From Enterococcus avium ATCC 14025 (GTDB lineage: Bacteria; Bacillota; Bacilli; Lactobacillales; Enterococcaceae), in the NCBI RefSeq assembly GCF_000406965.1, contig NZ_KE136362.1, positions 338,343 through 402,342 on the forward strand: 64,000 bases of DNA, given 5' to 3'. Each line of letters opens with the position of its first letter. Within the stretch, counting starts at the first letter, position 1. Below the pieces are notes generated by a model. It saw only the letters and a program-made list of their open reading frames with translations, was not told the DNA's origin and made no database searches. This document shows, in pieces, positions 13,861 to 23,261 of this stretch. The position numbers and the translations under genes were made by a program.

Positions 13861-15117
13861 ATGAAGAGCAATTTGAAAAAGTATTTATTATCAGGGGTAA
13901 TGTTAGGTGCAACAGCCTTAACATTGGCGGCGTGCGGTTCAGGGTCAGGTGAAAAGAAAGCATCAGGCTCGTCTGATAAAACAGATGTCACGTTATGGAT
14001 CACCACAGATTCAAAAAAATTCTATACGAAAGTTTTAGAGGATTTTGAGAAAGATAATCCAGATATCCATGTGAAGGTCGTTGAAACAGAAGATGCAAAA
14101 GCACAGGAAAACGTGAAAAAGGATCCTTCCTCCGCTGCGGATGTTTTTGCGCTTCCTCATGATCAATTAGGACAATTGGTTGATTCAGGAGTCATTCAGG
14201 AAATTCCTGAAAAATATGTGGATGAGATCAAGTCAGCTCAATCAGAAACAGCTTTGGCTGGTGCGACTTATAAAGATAAAGTGTATGCGTTCCCATATGG
14301 GATTGAATCGCAGGTTCTGTATTACAACAAAAAAATGCTAAATGAAAATCAAGTCAGCTCTTATGAGAATATCACTAAAGACGCGACATTTGGTGCAAAT
14401 TTGAAAGCTGTTGACGCTTATAAAATCGGACCATTATTTATGTCAGTGGGGGATAAGCTGTTCGGTGATACTGGAGAAGATGTGAAAGGCACGGATTGGA
14501 ACAATTCAGCTGGGATTTCCGTCTTACAGTGGATTGCCGATCAGAAAAATAATTCTGGCTTTATAAATGTCGGAGATGATTATATTTCGCAATTTGAAAA
14601 TGAGAAGATTGCAACATTTGAATCTGGTCCATGGGATAAAGAAAAAGCTATCGAAGCGGTAGGAAAAGATAATTTAGGAATTGCAGTTTATCCAAAAATA
14701 ACTATCGGCGGCAATGAGGTTCAGCAAAAAGCCTTCTTGGGTGTGAAGCTTTACGCGGTGAACCAAGCACCAGCTAATGGCGATTCAAAGAAAATCGCTG
14801 CAGATTATAAGCTAGCTTCTTATTTATCCAGCGAAGCGGTGCAAGAAGCCCAGTTTAAGGATGAAACGAGAAATATTATTCCATCGAATACAACGATTCA
14901 AGAAGCCGATTATGTGACGAATGATGAATTAGCGAACGCGGTCGTTACTATGAGTGGTTCAGAGTACTCCGTCGTTATGCCGAAGATTCCTGAAATGACG
15001 AATTTCTGGACAGCCTCTGCTGCTGTTTTAAGTGATACCTATAATGGAAAAATCAAACCGGATCAATATCAAGCAAAACTGGATCAGTTAGTGAAGGATA
15101 TCTCTGGTGATAAGTAA
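13861..15117 (+). CDS. Maltodextrin-binding lipoprotein
   Basis: Extracellular substrate-binding protein of an oligosaccharide ABC importer (MalX/MdxE/cyclodextrin-binding type). The Met at 13861 follows AGGAGG and gives a lipoprotein signal: basic MKSNLKKY, a hydrophobic core, lipobox LTLAAC with Cys near residue 22, then a Gly/Ser/Lys linker. The mature body shows the family-1 binding protein fold cues VTLWITTDSKKFY, YGIESQVLYYNKK and FESGPWDKEKA. 418 aa. First gene of the plus arm, followed by two permeases after 97 bp. Confidence 0.9.
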   Translation: MKSNLKKYLLSGVMLGATALTLAACGSGSGEKKASGSSDKTDVTLWITTDSKKFYTKVLEDFEKDNPDIHVKVVETEDAKAQENVKKDPSSAADVFALPHDQLGQLVDSGVIQEIPEKYVDEIKSAQSETALAGATYKDKVYAFPYGIESQVLYYNKKMLNENQVSSYENITKDATFGANLKAVDAYKIGPLFMSVGDKLFGDTGEDVKGTDWNNSAGISVLQWIADQKNNSGFINVGDDYISQFENEKIATFESGPWDKEKAIEAVGKDNLGIAVYPKITIGGNEVQQKAFLGVKLYAVNQAPANGDSKKIAADYKLASYLSSEAVQEAQFKDETRNIIPSNTTIQEADYVTNDELANAVVTMSGSEYSVVMPKIPEMTNFWTASAAVLSDTYNGKIKPDQYQAKLDQLVKDISGDK

Positions 15118-15214
15118 GATTTAGCGGATGTCGGGGCAAAAGAAATCATTTTTTTTGCTCCGAAATCTTTTTGTATAATTGTCCGAATTAATTCGAAAAA
15201 GGGAGGTTTTATCG

Positions 15215-16576
15215 ATGGAAATAGCCGGGAGTTACGGCGAAGTGATTTCGATGAAACAAGTGTTCAAAGAAGGTGATCTCAAAACAAAGCTATCATTTTT
15301 AATTATGGGATTCAGTAATCTGTTAAATAAGCAAATCTTCAAAGGGATTTTATTTTTACTAGCTGAAATTTTCTTTATTATCGCCTGTATTTATCAAATT
15401 ATTCCCGGGATCGTTGGTCTGATAACTTTAGGGACGAAAACGCAAGGAATGCAGTGGCAAACGATTGATGGAATAAGGATGAAGGTTTCTGTTGAAGGCG
15501 ACAATTCCATGTTATTAATGATTTATGGATTAGCAGCCATTATTTTTTGTGGAATATTCTTTTATGTGTATTGGTGCAGTTTAAAGAGCAACCGTAAATT
15601 ATTTGTTTTGAACAAGGAACATAAGAGCATTCCGAGCTTTAGGGAGGATCTAAAAACACTGACTAATGGTCGTTTCCACATGACGTTAATGATCATACCA
15701 TTGATTGGAGTATTGCTATTTACGATTTTACCCTTGGTTTACATGATCGGTCTGGCGTTTACGAATTATGACCATAATCACTTGCCGCCAGGGCATTTGT
15801 TTGATTGGGTTGGATTCGCGAATTTTAGAAATATTTTGACGGGACGTATGGCAGAGACGTTTATGCCACTGTTGTCTTGGACACTGATCTGGGCCGTTGC
15901 TGCGACAGCGACCAATTTCTTCTTTGGAATTTTGTTGGCATTATTGATCAACACCAAAGGCTTACGCGGAAAAAAGATTTTTCGAACGATTTTCGTTATT
16001 ACGATGGCGGTACCGCAATTTGTCTCTTTGTTGATTATGCGTAATTTATTAGCCGATTGGGGACCAGTGAATGCGCTGCTAGAGAGATGGGGATTGATTT
16101 CTAACGCATTACCGTTTCTGAGTGATGGTACTTGGGCAAAATTTTCAATTATTTTTGTCAATATGTGGGTAGGAATTCCGGTGACGATGCTAATTGCGAC
16201 TGGAATCATTATGAACTTGCCAACTGAACAGATTGAAGCGGCAGAGATTGATGGTGCGAATAAGTTTCAAGTTTTTCGCTCGATTACGTTTCCGCAAATT
16301 TTGTTGATTATGACACCAAATTTGATTCAGCAATTTATTGGCAACATCAATAATTTTAATGTGATCTATCTATTAACAGAGGGCAAGCCGAACAACTCTG
16401 CCCTGTATCAAGCCGGAGACACCGATTTGCTGGTCACTTGGCTCTACAAGCTGACGGTCATCGCCAGCGATTATAATTTGGCTAGTGTTATCGGAATCAT
16501 TATTTTTGTGTTGAGTGCGGTCTTTAGCTTATTGGCCTACACACGCTCGAAATCTTATGAAGGAGGTCTGCAATAA
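15215..16576 (+). CDS. Maltodextrin ABC permease, MalF/MdxF type
   Basis: Inner-membrane subunit of the importer. It has an N-terminal hairpin of two membrane helices (about 30-65), a third near 105-125, an extracytoplasmic insert, and a C-terminal permease core with the EAA loop EQIEAAEIDGANKFQVFRSITFPQI (read from about 330). The long N-terminus is typical of Firmicute MalF proteins. The ATG at 15215 has GGGAGG 8 nt upstream. Its stop overlaps the next ATG by one base (TAATG), so the two permeases should be coupled. 453 aa. Confidence 0.9.
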   Translation: MEIAGSYGEVISMKQVFKEGDLKTKLSFLIMGFSNLLNKQIFKGILFLLAEIFFIIACIYQIIPGIVGLITLGTKTQGMQWQTIDGIRMKVSVEGDNSMLLMIYGLAAIIFCGIFFYVYWCSLKSNRKLFVLNKEHKSIPSFREDLKTLTNGRFHMTLMIIPLIGVLLFTILPLVYMIGLAFTNYDHNHLPPGHLFDWVGFANFRNILTGRMAETFMPLLSWTLIWAVAATATNFFFGILLALLINTKGLRGKKIFRTIFVITMAVPQFVSLLIMRNLLADWGPVNALLERWGLISNALPFLSDGTWAKFSIIFVNMWVGIPVTMLIATGIIMNLPTEQIEAAEIDGANKFQVFRSITFPQILLIMTPNLIQQFIGNINNFNVIYLLTEGKPNNSALYQAGDTDLLVTWLYKLTVIASDYNLASVIGIIIFVLSAVFSLLAYTRSKSYEGGLQ

Positions 16577-17415
16577 TGAAAAAGCAAAAACGCCGTACCT
16601 TAACGTTTGTCTATGTCTTGTTGATCATTCTTTCAGTGATTTGGCTATTTCCGATTTTATGGGTCGTTTTGACCAGTTTTCGTGGAGAAGGTGCCATGTC
16701 GGTTAATTATATTATTCCAAAAACCTTCACGTTAGAAAATTACAAAATGCTATTCACCAATAGCTCGTATCCGTTTGCCCGCTGGTTTATGAATACGCTG
16801 ATTGTCGCCATCGCTACGTGCCTTATTTCAACCTTTATTACAGTGGCGATCGCTTATTCTGTTTCTCGAATCAAGTTTAAGTTTCGTAATCGTTTCTTGA
16901 AATTAGCGTTAGTTTTGAATATGTTTCCGGCCTTTATGAGCATGATCGCTGTGTATTACATCTTAAAGGCGATGGAGCTGGATGGTACGCTGGTTGCACT
17001 AGTCATCGTCTATTCTGCAGGGGCCGCGTTAGGTTTTTATATTGCTAAAGGCTTTTTCGATACGATTCCGTATTCACTGGATGAATCGGCGATGATTGAT
17101 GGCGCTACGAAAAAAGATATTTTCCTTAAAATCACATTGCCGTTATCTAAGCCGATCATTGTGTACACGGCTTTGATGACATTTATGATTCCATGGATGG
17201 ATTTCATTTTCGCCCAAGTAATTTTGGGTCAGCAAAAACAAAAATATACCGTAGCGATCGGATTGTTCACGATGCTGCAGCCGGATAAAATTAATCACTG
17301 GTTTATGCCTTTTACAGCGGGTTGTGTAATTATCGCGATCCCAATCACGCTGTTGTTTATGGTGATGCAGAAGTATTATGTGGAAGGAATCACAGCTGGC
17401 GGCGTGAAAGGATAA
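16576..17415 (+). CDS. Maltodextrin ABC permease, MalG/MdxG type
   Basis: Second membrane subunit, 279 aa with six predicted helices. The EAA loop DESAMIDGATKKDIFLKITLPLSKP is at about 172-196, and the C-terminus ends in KYYVEGITAGGVKG, typical of MalG-type proteins. AGGAGG precedes the ATG inside the end of the upstream permease gene. A terminator follows at 17434, closing the plus arm. Confidence 0.92.
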   Translation: MKKQKRRTLTFVYVLLIILSVIWLFPILWVVLTSFRGEGAMSVNYIIPKTFTLENYKMLFTNSSYPFARWFMNTLIVAIATCLISTFITVAIAYSVSRIKFKFRNRFLKLALVLNMFPAFMSMIAVYYILKAMELDGTLVALVIVYSAGAALGFYIAKGFFDTIPYSLDESAMIDGATKKDIFLKITLPLSKPIIVYTALMTFMIPWMDFIFAQVILGQQKQKYTVAIGLFTMLQPDKINHWFMPFTAGCVIIAIPITLLFMVMQKYYVEGITAGGVKG

Positions 17416-17433
17416 TTAATGAAGTGATAGAGA

Positions 17434-17470
17434 GCAGGAACGACAAGAGTTCGTTTCTGTTTTTCTTTTA
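17434..17470 (+). terminator. Rho-independent terminator
   Basis: Stem AGCAGGAACG with CGTTTCTG, containing one G-U pair, followed by TTTTTCTTTT. It ends the binding protein-permease operon. Confidence 0.7.
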
Positions 17471-17547
17471 TTGGAGGGCGGCAGTGAACTATCAAAGCCC
17501 AGTTTTTGTTATACTGGACTAGAACGATCTAGACCAGGAGGGGTTTA

Positions 17548-18453
17548 ATGGACAGCAAACAAACATTCAATCAAGAGATGTGTTCGTGGATTAATGTGGA
17601 CAGCACGCAATCTCACGAAGTAAAGAAATTGCGGGAAAGCTACGCAATCAGTGATGAGATGTTGACCTACGCGCTGGACGATAATGAGCGGGCACGTGTG
17701 GAGTATGATCCGATGGAAAAAGCCTTGCTGCTGATTTTTAATGTACCGAACTTGTTAAAAAAGGATAATCATTATGAGACAAGTCCAATGGCCTTTATTT
17801 TAAAGGATCATTATTTCTTTTCTTTTGTAAATGAGCGGACCGCTTATGTTGAAAATATTATCGACAATTTATTAATGAATGAGCCGAATCAAAGCACCGC
17901 GAGTTTATTGTTCCATACCCTATTTTTGATTTCTGATTATTATTTTCCTTTAGTTGAGGAAGTTGATAGCCAACGAATACAATTAAATAAAAAACTTCGA
18001 GAGAAAACAACAAATAAAAATTTATTAGCACTTTCTGATCTAGAGATTGGTTTAGTTTACTTAGTAACTGCGACAAAACAGAATGCCGTACTTTTAGAGC
18101 AGGTCAAAGTCCAAGTGATCTTTTCGAGTTTCACAGATAAAGAAAAAGAAGAGTTAGATGATGCGTTGATCGAGGCCAAGCAGGCGGTAGAAATGACCAG
18201 GCTGTCCAGTGAGGTCCTGGATCAGCTATCGGGAACTTACAATAATTTATTGAACAATAATTTGAACGACACAATGAAAATTTTAACGATCTGGTCGTTG
18301 TTATTAACGATACCAACAATTGTGACTGGTTTTTTCGGAATGAACATGCCGCTGCCATTTACCCATTCTGAAATCGGTTGGGTGATTACGGTAGTGATTA
18401 GTATTGGACTGTCCATCTGGTTGATTTTGATTTTATGGCGCAGAATACGTTAA
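17548..18453 (+). CDS. corA: CorA-family divalent cation transporter
   Basis: Magnesium (or Co2+/Zn2+) channel-like transporter, 301 aa. The soluble N-terminal part (about 1-235) ends in a long helix leading to the first membrane helix. The signature FFGMNMPLP (GMN motif, about 263-271) follows that helix, and a second helix plus a basic tail WRRIR ends the protein. CAGGAGGGG lies before the ATG. Single-gene unit with terminators on both sides. Whether it carries Mg2+ in or another metal out cannot be decided by motif. Confidence 0.9.
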   Translation: MDSKQTFNQEMCSWINVDSTQSHEVKKLRESYAISDEMLTYALDDNERARVEYDPMEKALLLIFNVPNLLKKDNHYETSPMAFILKDHYFFSFVNERTAYVENIIDNLLMNEPNQSTASLLFHTLFLISDYYFPLVEEVDSQRIQLNKKLREKTTNKNLLALSDLEIGLVYLVTATKQNAVLLEQVKVQVIFSSFTDKEKEELDDALIEAKQAVEMTRLSSEVLDQLSGTYNNLLNNNLNDTMKILTIWSLLLTIPTIVTGFFGMNMPLPFTHSEIGWVITVVISIGLSIWLILILWRRIR

Positions 18454-18490
18454 AAGCGAAGCAAGCTCAAATGAGTTGCTTCGCTTTTTT
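18453..18490. terminator. Bidirectional terminator
   Basis: AAAGCGAAGCAA pairs with TTGCTTCGCTTT and is followed by T7. It separates the convergent corA-like and HAD genes. Confidence 0.85.
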
Positions 18491-18501
18491 TCTATTATAG
18501 A

Positions 18502-19311
18502 TTATAGAATGAAGGTTTCGATGACTTCGGCCACAGCGCTTTGTTCATGATCTGCAACGGTTGTATGCTGCGCTGCTTCTTTTATAGTAGGCACAGCATT
18601 CGCTACTGCAATTCCTAATTCAGCTTCGCGGATCATGGCTAGATCGTTGATATTGTCACCAATGGCGATGGTTTCGTTCATCGGAATACTTAAATGATCT
18701 GCCAATGTTCGCAATGCTGCACCTTTGTTAACGCCCTTTGGATTGAATTCGATATAACGATTAGAGGAATAGCTAATCTCCAATACATCGTGCAGCTCTT
18801 TAGGCATTTCCTGCTCTAATTGTTCTAAATAGCTGCGGTCCAAATTTTGAAACAAAGCTTTGTAACATACGTGGTCTTTTAAAAAGTGAATATCATCATC
18901 GAATCTTTTTTCGTGAGGAATCGTCGTTAAGTAGGCGTCTTCTTCAGGATTACTGTGATAGACATAGGTTTGTTCAAACGTATAAAGATGGATTGCTACC
19001 TGATAGTTGCAACCGAATTCAAACAAACGTGACAGGATTTCAAAGGGCATAGGGAAATCTTTGATAATGGTAGGTCCGTGATTTTCTACCACTACGCCGC
19101 CGTTAAACCCTATCATATAATGATTGGATTTGTTTACAGCCTCCAATTCCTCCAAAGTCTGTTTAATTGAGTAAAAGCCGCGTCCAGTGGCTGGTGCAAA
19201 TATCAGCCCTTGTGCTTCGGCCATTTTTATTGTTTCCTGCGTCCTTTTTGAAACATGCCGACTTTTATCTAACAAGGTTTCATCCAAGTCGCAGGCGATT
19301 AATCGATACAT
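18502..19311 (-). CDS. Cof-type HAD phosphatase
   Basis: Haloacid-dehalogenase superfamily sugar-phosphate or nucleotide phosphatase of the Cof/YkrA/YwpJ group, 269 aa. Motif I is DLDETLLDKS (catalytic Asp at 8 and 10), motif II lies in ATGRGFYSI, motif III is a Lys near GVNKGAALR, and motif IV is IGDNINDLAMI. The C2-type cap occupies roughly 85-190. Substrate unknown; paralogues are numerous in Firmicutes. GGAGG stands before the ATG. Confidence 0.88.
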   Translation of the reverse strand: MYRLIACDLDETLLDKSRHVSKRTQETIKMAEAQGLIFAPATGRGFYSIKQTLEELEAVNKSNHYMIGFNGGVVVENHGPTIIKDFPMPFEILSRLFEFGCNYQVAIHLYTFEQTYVYHSNPEEDAYLTTIPHEKRFDDDIHFLKDHVCYKALFQNLDRSYLEQLEQEMPKELHDVLEISYSSNRYIEFNPKGVNKGAALRTLADHLSIPMNETIAIGDNINDLAMIREAELGIAVANAVPTIKEAAQHTTVADHEQSAVAEVIETFIL

Positions 19312-19351
19312 AGAAGAGCCTCCTTCAATTTATATAGTCCTCATTATAGCA

Positions 19352-19377
19352 AAAACCGAGTGTTCCCACTCGGTTTT
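19352..19377 (-). terminator. Terminator
   Basis: AAAACCGAGTG (19352-19362) and CACTCGGTTTT (19367-19377) form an 11-bp stem between the HAD gene and the upstream FUSC gene on the minus strand. Confidence 0.7.
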
Positions 19378-19390
19378 CGGTGAATCATAT

Positions 19391-20425
19391 TTAGTTTGAA
19401 TGAAATTTCCGATTATAAAAACTCAGACTGGTGGTCATCATCCAAGCAGCAAGTAAGCCTAACAGGCTACCGATTACAATGCCGAGAAAACGAAATTGAA
19501 TCAGGCTGTAGAGATATTGCTGCTTCACTAGCATGGACAGCATCAATGACATCGGAGTAGTAAAGAATTGAGCGATCGCGTAATTGCGCTTCACAAAATA
19601 TTCCACTGTTACAAATAAGACTGTGATCATTAACAGTGTTTCGAAAATTGATAAAGGTAGATTCAGCAGAAATGCAGCGATCGCTAGACCAATAATTGTA
19701 CCGAAAATGCGTTGGATATTACGGTGGGCCATTGCGCGAAGATTATCTCCTTGTAAGATAGCGGCGCAAGAAACAACTAGCCAGTAAGGATTTTTCAGTT
19801 GCAAGCCCATACTTAGGTAGACTGCGAAAAAAAGGATGCCACTATATAGTAGACTATCGATAACTACAGCCGGATCTTCATCAATTCGTGACTTGAGTGT
19901 TTTTTTTGTTTTACTGATAGGCAAGGGTTCTTTTTCTATGAAATGCATAATAAAAGCCCCCGCCAAAGAAAATAGTACACCGATAAAAAAATAGCTGCTC
20001 ATTACTGGGATTTTAGCCAATGGGACATTGGTACTAACGCCCATTGCCGTGACCATAACAATAAAAAAAGGTCCTGGTTTAGCAATGCCATACAAACGGA
20101 AGAAAAAGCGTCCTAAAAAACCGACCACCGCAACAATAATTGGTGCGATCCAAACAGCATGAGTTGAGAGCATGCCAAGAAAATTAGCGGCAGTCAAAAA
20201 AGTACCTACTATTGATAAACGTAACATTAATTGTTTTAATGGAAGTCGTTGATAATAAAGAAAGGTGAAGATACCTAAAGAACCGTAGCTAGAGATTGCG
20301 AGCTGGTGGAATAAATAACCGGTGAATAACACACTGATCATACAAAGGCCGGCGCCGATTAAGCGAACAGGTGATTCCTTTGGTTTGTTGTAATGAATCA
20401 ATTCTTTAAAAAAGGATTGTTCCAT
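19391..20425 (-). CDS. FUSC-family membrane protein
   Basis: A 344-residue protein with about ten hydrophobic segments in two blocks (about 20-170 and 195-330), separated by a basic loop with KTKKTLKSRIDEDP. The second block carries the FUSC signature region, read in part as LQGDNLRAMAHRNIQRIFGTI, a motif shared with aromatic-acid exporters and YccS/YhfK. Likely an inner-membrane exporter or envelope protein; substrate unknown. Ribosome site GGAAG upstream. It stands alone, divergent from infC. Confidence 0.8.
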   Translation of the reverse strand: MEQSFFKELIHYNKPKESPVRLIGAGLCMISVLFTGYLFHQLAISSYGSLGIFTFLYYQRLPLKQLMLRLSIVGTFLTAANFLGMLSTHAVWIAPIIVAVVGFLGRFFFRLYGIAKPGPFFIVMVTAMGVSTNVPLAKIPVMSSYFFIGVLFSLAGAFIMHFIEKEPLPISKTKKTLKSRIDEDPAVVIDSLLYSGILFFAVYLSMGLQLKNPYWLVVSCAAILQGDNLRAMAHRNIQRIFGTIIGLAIAAFLLNLPLSIFETLLMITVLFVTVEYFVKRNYAIAQFFTTPMSLMLSMLVKQQYLYSLIQFRFLGIVIGSLLGLLAAWMMTTSLSFYNRKFHSN

Positions 20426-20574
20426 CCTATCACTTCCTTCTATAAATAATGGATTAAGTTTTTAAGCTATGTATGTATTAAAGTAAAAAAAAGCTTCAAT
20501 TACAGGTTAGCATACAAGCCAAAGAAAACTCAATAGAAAGTTTCTGAAAGTAAACAGAAATGAGTCTTAAGTGG
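20426..20574. other. Intergenic region upstream of the infC promoter
   Basis: No gene seen. It should contain the leftward promoter of the FUSC gene, which I cannot place with confidence. Confidence 0.4.
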
Positions 20575-20603
20575 TTGACAACATGAAGTTTAGCTTGTAT
20601 ACT
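20575..20603 (+). promoter_or_regulatory. Strong sigma-A promoter of infC-rpmI-rplT
   Basis: TTGACA (20575-20580), exactly 17 nt, then TATACT (20598-20603), near consensus. Confidence 0.88.
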
Positions 20604-20771
20604 GTTAAAGTTGAGAAATGAAAGCAGAAGCACCCGCTTCTCGCCTTACGCGAATATCTCGCTGGGCCAGATAGTTAATGACGAGTCATTTTGATGAGTC
20701 GAACTACGTGCGGGTTCGTAAAGAACTCGTTTTTTTATTTGCTTTTTTTCTCTCAAAAATTTTGGAGGTGA
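20604..20771 (+). promoter_or_regulatory. infC leader with pseudoknot and attenuator (L20-leader type)
   Basis: A 168-nt leader. The hairpin AGAAGC-ACCC-GCTTCT (20626-20641) exposes an ACCC loop complementary to GCGGGT at 20710-20715. That same GGGT forms one arm of a terminator (CGGGTTC 20711-20717, GAACTCG 20723-20729, then a T-run). Loop pairing would prevent the terminator. In Bacillus, ribosomal protein L20 represses this operon through a comparable leader; regulation here is inferred by analogy. Confidence 0.75.
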
Positions 20772-21296
20772 ATGACCATAGCAAAGGATATGATGGTTAA
20801 CGACGGCATTCGTGCACGTGAAGTACGTTTGATCGGACAAGACGGCGAACAATTAGGTGTTAAATCGAAAGTAGAAGCCTTAAAGATTGCTGAACAAGCA
20901 AATCTGGATGTAGTCCTAGTAGCTCCTGGTGCGAAACCACCTGTAGCGCGTATTATGGATTACGGGAAATACCGCTTCGAACAACAGAAAAAAGAACGTG
21001 AAGCTCGCAAGAAACAAAAAGTGATCAACGTTAAAGAAGTTCGCTTGAGTCCAACGATCGACGTGAACGACTTTAATACAAAACTTCGTAATGCGCGTAA
21101 ATTCCTGGAAAAAGGCGACAAAGTGAAAGCTTCGATCCGCTTCAAGGGCCGTGCCATTACCCACAAAGATATTGGTCAAAAAGTTCTTGATCGCTTAGCT
21201 GAAGAAACTGCCGATATCGCGACAGTGGAACAAAAAGCGAAGATGGACGGACGTAGCATGTTCTTAGTGCTTGCACCGAAAGAGAAGAAAGACTAG
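20772..21296 (+). CDS. infC: Translation initiation factor IF-3
   Basis: IF-3 binds the 30S subunit, checks the start codon and prevents 50S joining. 174 aa with the N-domain ([20 protein letters not shown]), a Lys-rich linker around [11 protein letters not shown], and the C-domain ([32 protein letters not shown]). The start matters: GGAGG is 3 nt from the ATG at 20772 but 9 nt from an in-frame ATA at 20778. IF-3 genes often use a rare start codon for autoregulation, so ATA may be the real start, giving (M)AKDMMVNDG. First gene of the ribosomal operon. Confidence 0.95.
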   Translation: MTIAKDMMVNDGIRAREVRLIGQDGEQLGVKSKVEALKIAEQANLDVVLVAPGAKPPVARIMDYGKYRFEQQKKEREARKKQKVINVKEVRLSPTIDVNDFNTKLRNARKFLEKGDKVKASIRFKGRAITHKDIGQKVLDRLAEETADIATVEQKAKMDGRSMFLVLAPKEKKD

Positions 21297-21369
21297 CAAT
21301 AATTTTGAGAATGCTTCTTTGACTCTAGTTAAAGAGTATGCGAAATGAAAAGTAGGAGGAAATTTAGTC

Positions 21370-21570
21370 ATGCCAAAACAAAAAACACATCGCGGTTTAG
21401 CAAAACGCGTAAAACGCACTGGTAAAGGCGGTTTGAAACGTTTCCGCGCGTTCACAAGTCACCGTTTCCACGGAAAAACGAAAAAACAACGTCGTCAATT
21501 ACGTAAAGCGTCTATGGTTTCAAAAGGCGATTACAAACGTATCCGCCAACAATTGGCACGCATGAAATAA
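21370..21570 (+). CDS. rpmI: 50S ribosomal protein L35
   Basis: A very basic 66-residue protein beginning [20 protein letters not shown], the family N-terminus, and ending [10 protein letters not shown]. It sits between infC and rplT as in most Firmicutes, with AGGAGG upstream. Structural component of the large subunit. Confidence 0.98.
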   Translation: MPKQKTHRGLAKRVKRTGKGGLKRFRAFTSHRFHGKTKKQRRQLRKASMVSKGDYKRIRQQLARMK

Positions 21571-21633
21571 TTGCGCAACCCGCTTTACAACTTAAAAAAT
21601 TCAATGATTTATATTTATTAGGAGGAATTAAAC

Positions 21634-21993
21634 ATGGCACGTGTTAAAGGTGGAACAGTAACTCGTAAACGTCGTAAAAAGACATTAAAACTAGCTAAAG
21701 GTTACTACGGTTCTAAACACACTCTATTTAAAACAGCTAAAGAACAAGTAATGAATTCATACAACTACGCATATCGCGATCGTCGTCAAAAGAAACGCGA
21801 CTTCCGCAAATTGTGGATTGCACGTATCAACGCTGCAGCTCGTATGAACGGCTTGAGCTACTCAAAATTAATGCACGGTCTTAAAGTTGCCGGTATCGAA
21901 ATCAACCGCAAAATGTTAGCTGATTTAGCAGTTAACGATGCAGCTGCTTTCACAGCACTAGCTGACCAAGCAAAAGATTCATTAGCTAAATAA
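21634..21993 (+). CDS. rplT: 50S ribosomal protein L20 (3' end supplied by the island)
   Basis: 119 residues: [19 protein letters not shown] at the start, then [19 protein letters not shown], as in L20. It is needed for early 50S assembly and represses its own operon in Bacillus. The gene is the integration site of the island: its last codons lie inside attL and read [10 protein letters not shown]-stop. At the far junction (38754-38786) the displaced end still reads [10 protein letters not shown]-stop. Integration therefore kept the gene intact but changed its penultimate residue. Confidence 0.98.
   Translation: MARVKGGTVTRKRRKKTLKLAKGYYGSKHTLFKTAKEQVMNSYNYAYRDRRQKKRDFRKLWIARINAAARMNGLSYSKLMHGLKVAGIEINRKMLADLAVNDAAAFTALADQAKDSLAK
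21961..21984 (+). repeat. attL core
   Basis: 24 bp of rplT coding sequence that recurs at 38754-38777 with a single difference (A at 21972, T at 38765). The crossover should lie inside it. Confidence 0.75.
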
Positions 21994-22022
21994 GCTTATA
22001 AACGTTGATAAATCAACGTTAA

Positions 22023-22049
22023 CCCCGCCTTTATTGAGCGGGGTTTTTC
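22023..22049 (+). terminator. Terminator of the ribosomal operon inside the integrase 3' end
   Basis: CCCCGC (22023-22028) pairs with GCGGGG (22038-22043), then TTTTTCTTTT. The hairpin is also the last codons and stop of the minus-strand integrase gene, so the island carries its own replacement terminator for rplT. Confidence 0.85.
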
Positions 22050-23242
22050 TTTTGACCCAGAGATTGACCCAGATTTTTACCATTCTTCATATAATTTCCG
22101 AAAATATCGGCAGTTTCTTCTTTGCCTTCTTTTGTTACATGGGCATATACGTTCATCGTTGTTTTGATGTTACTGTGACCTAATCTAGCTTGTACTTGCT
22201 TCATGCTTGCACCAGCTTCAAACAATAAACTACAGTGCGTATGTCTAAACCCATGCGGCGTTATCCGTTTCAGTCCTTTATGATGATTATAGAAGGTTTT
22301 CAACCATGTTTGAGGCGTTCTAGGGTAGATATATCCATTATCCTCAATTTTTGAGAAAACAAGCTGATTGACTGATGGCATAATGTTTAGCTTCCTTAAT
22401 TCCTCTTTTTGTTTGATACGCCAAAACTTTAGTAACTCTATCGTTGAGCTATCTAAACTAATGGTTCGATTACTTGCCTTTGTTTTAGGTTGTTGAATCA
22501 ATAAAGTACCATTTTTACCAGTAGCAAGGGTTTTATCAATAGTGATTGTTTGATTACTAAAGTTAATATCACGCCAAGTTAATGCCAAGGCTTCACCTTT
22601 ACGTAATCCAGTATATGCGAGTACAGAGAACAGGGTATAACGTTTTGCTGGGAAATTATCTTTCATCTTTTCCAAAAAATCGAGCAGCTCATCTCTATCG
22701 TAAAAATTTTCTTCTTCAATATCGGTTGCGTTGCTACTGACTGATGGTATTTCAATTCTTTCAATGGGGTTTGTTTTGATCTCATCAATTGAAACGGCAT
22801 ACTTGAAAATCATACCAGCATAATTAATGTACCGTTGGTATCTATTAGGCTGCTCAGCCGCCCATTGGTTCGCTTGTTTTTGACAAGCAGTGACTGAGAT
22901 TTTTTTTATCTTATAGCTCCCAAAAGCTGGTAGAACATGCTTATCAAAAGCTATACGAGTGTTCCAGTACGTGCTTTCTTTGACCTTGTGCTTGTACACT
23001 AATTCAAACCAATCATCAAATACCTCTTGATAACTTCGATTTGTGGGGCGCTTGTTGATTCCACCCTCAGCAATTTCAACATCTAGTCTTAATAGAGCTA
23101 ATTTAGCTTCTTTGATTGATGAAAAACCTCGACGTGTCGTTTCTTTCTGTTTTCCAGTTAACGGGTCAACCCCTAGATATTTTTTGAACATATAGGCGGT
23201 TGAACCGTCTTTTTTTGTGTATTTTTTTATCTGTGTTGCCAT
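22031..23242 (-). CDS. int: Tyrosine site-specific integrase
   Basis: Phage-type tyrosine recombinase, 403 aa. An N-terminal arm-binding domain (YLGVDPLTGKQKETTRRGF) is followed by a SAM-like core-binding domain (about 60-165) and the catalytic domain with Arg in YTGLRKGEALAL, HxxR in HGFRHTHCSL, a further His in LGHSNIKTTM and the Tyr in MNVYAHVT. I use the ATG at 23242 with GGGAGG upstream; 23 earlier in-frame codons are implausible. It points toward attL and its stop lies in the rplT terminator hairpin. Confidence 0.95.
   Translation of the reverse strand: MATQIKKYTKKDGSTAYMFKKYLGVDPLTGKQKETTRRGFSSIKEAKLALLRLDVEIAEGGINKRPTNRSYQEVFDDWFELVYKHKVKESTYWNTRIAFDKHVLPAFGSYKIKKISVTACQKQANQWAAEQPNRYQRYINYAGMIFKYAVSIDEIKTNPIERIEIPSVSSNATDIEEENFYDRDELLDFLEKMKDNFPAKRYTLFSVLAYTGLRKGEALALTWRDINFSNQTITIDKTLATGKNGTLLIQQPKTKASNRTISLDSSTIELLKFWRIKQKEELRKLNIMPSVNQLVFSKIEDNGYIYPRTPQTWLKTFYNHHKGLKRITPHGFRHTHCSLLFEAGASMKQVQARLGHSNIKTTMNVYAHVTKEGKEETADIFGNYMKNGKNLGQSLGQKKNPAQ
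22051..22073 (+). repeat. Left integrase arm-type sites (candidate)
   Basis: TTTGACCCAGA and ATTGACCCAGA in tandem (22051-22061, 22063-22073). The same pair, in the same orientation, recurs at 38628-38649 near the other end. They lie 70-90 bp inside attL, within the integrase C-terminal codons. Confidence 0.6.
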
Positions 23243-23261
23243 TGTGTTTTCCTCCCAGTAC

